Positions 5,153-6,655 of a DNA stretch of 6,655 nt are shown here, piece after piece. The stretch's first letter is position 1; each line of letters begins with the position of its first letter. The notes beneath the pieces were generated by a model. That model was given only the letters and a program-made list of their open reading frames with translations, did not search any database and was not told where the DNA came from. Made by a program: the position numbers and the translations under genes. Location: NCBI GenBank assembly GCA_004297635.1, contig SCUQ01000426.1, forward strand, positions 1-6,655. The letters are read 5' to 3'. The stretch comes from Rhizorhabdus sp. (GTDB lineage: Bacteria > Pseudomonadota > Alphaproteobacteria > Sphingomonadales > Sphingomonadaceae).

Positions 5153-5824
5153 TCAGGCTCCCTTGCCCTGCGCCCTGGCCTTCAGCGCGGCCAGTTCGGC
5201 GTCGACCTTGTCGCTCGACCGCAGCTCGGCGATCTCCTCTTCCAGCGTCTTGGGCGCAGCGCCCATGCCGGCCGCTTCGGCGCGGCCCTCGGCATAGTCG
5301 ACGCGGCGTTCGAGCAGCTCGAAGCGCGAAAAGGCCTCGTCGACCTTGGCGCCGGCATACATCTCGCGCATCTTCGCGCGGTTGTTCGCCGATTCCAGCC
5401 GGGTAACGATGCTGTTCTGGCGGGCACGCGCCTCGCGCAGCTTTCCCTGCAGCTTGGCGATGTCGCCTTCCGAGGATTTGAGCGATTCATCGAGCAGGGT
5501 GATCTCGTCGTGCAGCTGTTCCGCCAGATCGGCCGCCTTCTGCTTTTCGATCAGCGCCGCCTTGGCCAGGTCCTCGCGGTCCTTGGACAGCGCCAGCTCG
5601 GCCTTTTCGAGCCAGTTGGCCTGAACCGTGTCCAGCTTGGCGATCTGCCGGCGCAGCTCCTTCTGATCGGCGATGGTCCGCGCCGCCGAGGCGCGCACCT
5701 CGACCAGAGTCTCCTCCATTTCGAGGATGATCATGCGGATCATCTTCGCGGGGTCCTCGGCCTTGTCGAGCAGGTCGGTGACATTGGCGGCAATGATGTC
5801 GCGGGTGCGGGAGAAAATCCCCAT
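5153..5824 (-). CDS. pspA: Phage shock protein A (ESCRT-III/Vipp1 family)
   Basis: A 223-residue protein, essentially the length of E. coli PspA (222). It opens MGIFSRTRDIIAANVTDLLD with the amphipathic membrane-binding helix, followed by EDPAKMIRMIILEMEETLVE, the segment typical of PspA/IM30. Long coiled-coil helices run to about residue 190 (for example QANWLEKAELALSKDREDLA and RFELLERRVDYAEGRAEA). PspA oligomerises on damaged inner membrane to limit proton leakage and, when free, binds the PspF ATPase domain and inhibits it. ATG 5824 is preceded by AAGGAG at proper spacing. An upstream in-frame ATG at 5893 would put the sigma-54 promoter inside the gene and is rejected. It is the first gene of pspABC. 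Confidence 0.97.
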   Translation of the reverse strand: MGIFSRTRDIIAANVTDLLDKAEDPAKMIRMIILEMEETLVEVRASAARTIADQKELRRQIAKLDTVQANWLEKAELALSKDREDLAKAALIEKQKAADLAEQLHDEITLLDESLKSSEGDIAKLQGKLREARARQNSIVTRLESANNRAKMREMYAGAKVDEAFSRFELLERRVDYAEGRAEAAGMGAAPKTLEEEIAELRSSDKVDAELAALKARAQGKGA

Positions 5825-5870
5825 CGGTAAGCTCCTTATGACGCTCGATACGGTTGTTGCCCTGTATCTC

Positions 5871-5887
5871 AGCAGGAAGCGTGCCAA
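5871..5887 (-). promoter_or_regulatory. Sigma-54 (-24/-12) promoter of pspABC
   Basis: The minus strand reads TTGGCACGCTTCCTGCT. This matches the sigma-54 consensus TGGCACG-N4-TTGCW except one base at -12 (CTGCT for TTGCT) and has the required GG-N10-GC spacing. Transcription would start near 5860, about 36 bases before the pspA ATG. It faces pspA, and the divergent gene encodes the matching activator PspF. Confidence 0.88.
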
Positions 5888-5898
5888 TTGCATAACCG

Positions 5899-5910
5899 GC
5901 GGAATTCCGC
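5899..5910. repeat. Perfect 12-bp palindrome between the promoter and the palindrome near pspF
   Basis: GCGGAATTCCGC is a perfect palindrome 12 bp upstream of the -24 element. TTCCGCG recurs at 5905-5911 and again within 5916-5922. It may be a regulator site or a structural feature of the spacer; no known binding protein is recognised. Confidence 0.4.
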
Positions 5911-5950
5911 GCTTTTTCCGCGACGGCCCGGGGCTTGGCCTATTTTTCTA

Positions 5951-5967
5951 TTGCCAAGACTTGGCAA
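5951..5967. promoter_or_regulatory. Candidate PspF enhancer site (UAS), perfect palindrome
   Basis: TTGCCAAGACTTGGCAA is a perfect 8-bp inverted repeat around one base. Its centre lies about 100 bp upstream of the predicted pspA start and 28 bp before the pspF ATG. PspF lacks a receiver domain and in E. coli binds upstream sites at roughly -80 to -126 of pspA, which also lets it repress its own gene. The placement here fits both roles. A partial flanking copy (CTTGGCC, 5934-5940) could be a second, weaker site. Confidence 0.6.
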
Positions 5968-5986
5968 AACACGCCAACTCTCAGCC

Positions 5987-6655
<669 letters not shown>

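Noticed and set aside
5111..5830. Long plus-strand ORF antisense to pspA
   Set aside because: It mirrors the pspA coding sequence; PspA matches its family along its whole length and the antisense product matches nothing I recognise.
5825..5893. Extended pspA start at ATG 5893
   Set aside because: It would add 23 residues absent from PspA proteins and would place the sigma-54 promoter inside the coding region; ATG 5824 has a proper AAGGAG.

Overview
The window is high-GC DNA with alphaproteobacterial gene types and most resembles a sphingomonad (Sphingomonadales). That placement rests on my memory of the J-domain protein, the SecD-head-like protein and the REP-like intergenic repeat; no search was run. 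Every gene in the window is accounted for, and no stretch without a gene exceeds 300 bases.

Left part (1-3360), mixed housekeeping genes: a minus-strand gene of unknown function cut by the left edge; a plus-strand J-domain protein with a Cys/His-rich N-terminal segment; a stand-alone response-regulator receiver domain; a convergent minus-strand type IB DNA topoisomerase split by a one-base frameshift; and a translationally coupled minus-strand pair, sufE followed by an exported SecD-P1-head-like protein. A REP-like pair of hairpins (about 3416-3501) separates this part from the next.

Right part (3513-6655), a phage-shock-protein (Psp) envelope-stress locus. pspF (plus strand, cut by the right edge) diverges from pspA-pspB-pspC (minus strand). 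The 162-bp gap between pspF and pspA holds a sigma-54 -24/-12 element with the exact GG-N10-GC spacing facing pspA, and a perfect 17-bp palindrome about 100 bp upstream of the predicted start. The palindrome is placed where E. coli PspF binds its enhancer. The inferred logic is classical: PspF activates the sigma-54 promoter, PspA restrains PspF, and membrane PspB/PspC relieve that restraint under envelope stress.

The most notable part is downstream of pspC: three further small genes (4314 to 3513, minus strand), each encoding one N-terminal membrane helix followed by a short charged, coiled-coil-like tail. The first two are both 85 residues with the identical octapeptide RVAVLERI at the same positions (57-64). 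The tail of the first also aligns with the C-terminal tail of the local PspC. They look like PspB/PspC-tail paralogues forming an accessory Psp module. The module has its own candidate promoter (perfect TATAAT) and a leader carrying a strong hairpin and two TTCGACAAA direct repeats exactly 21 bp apart.
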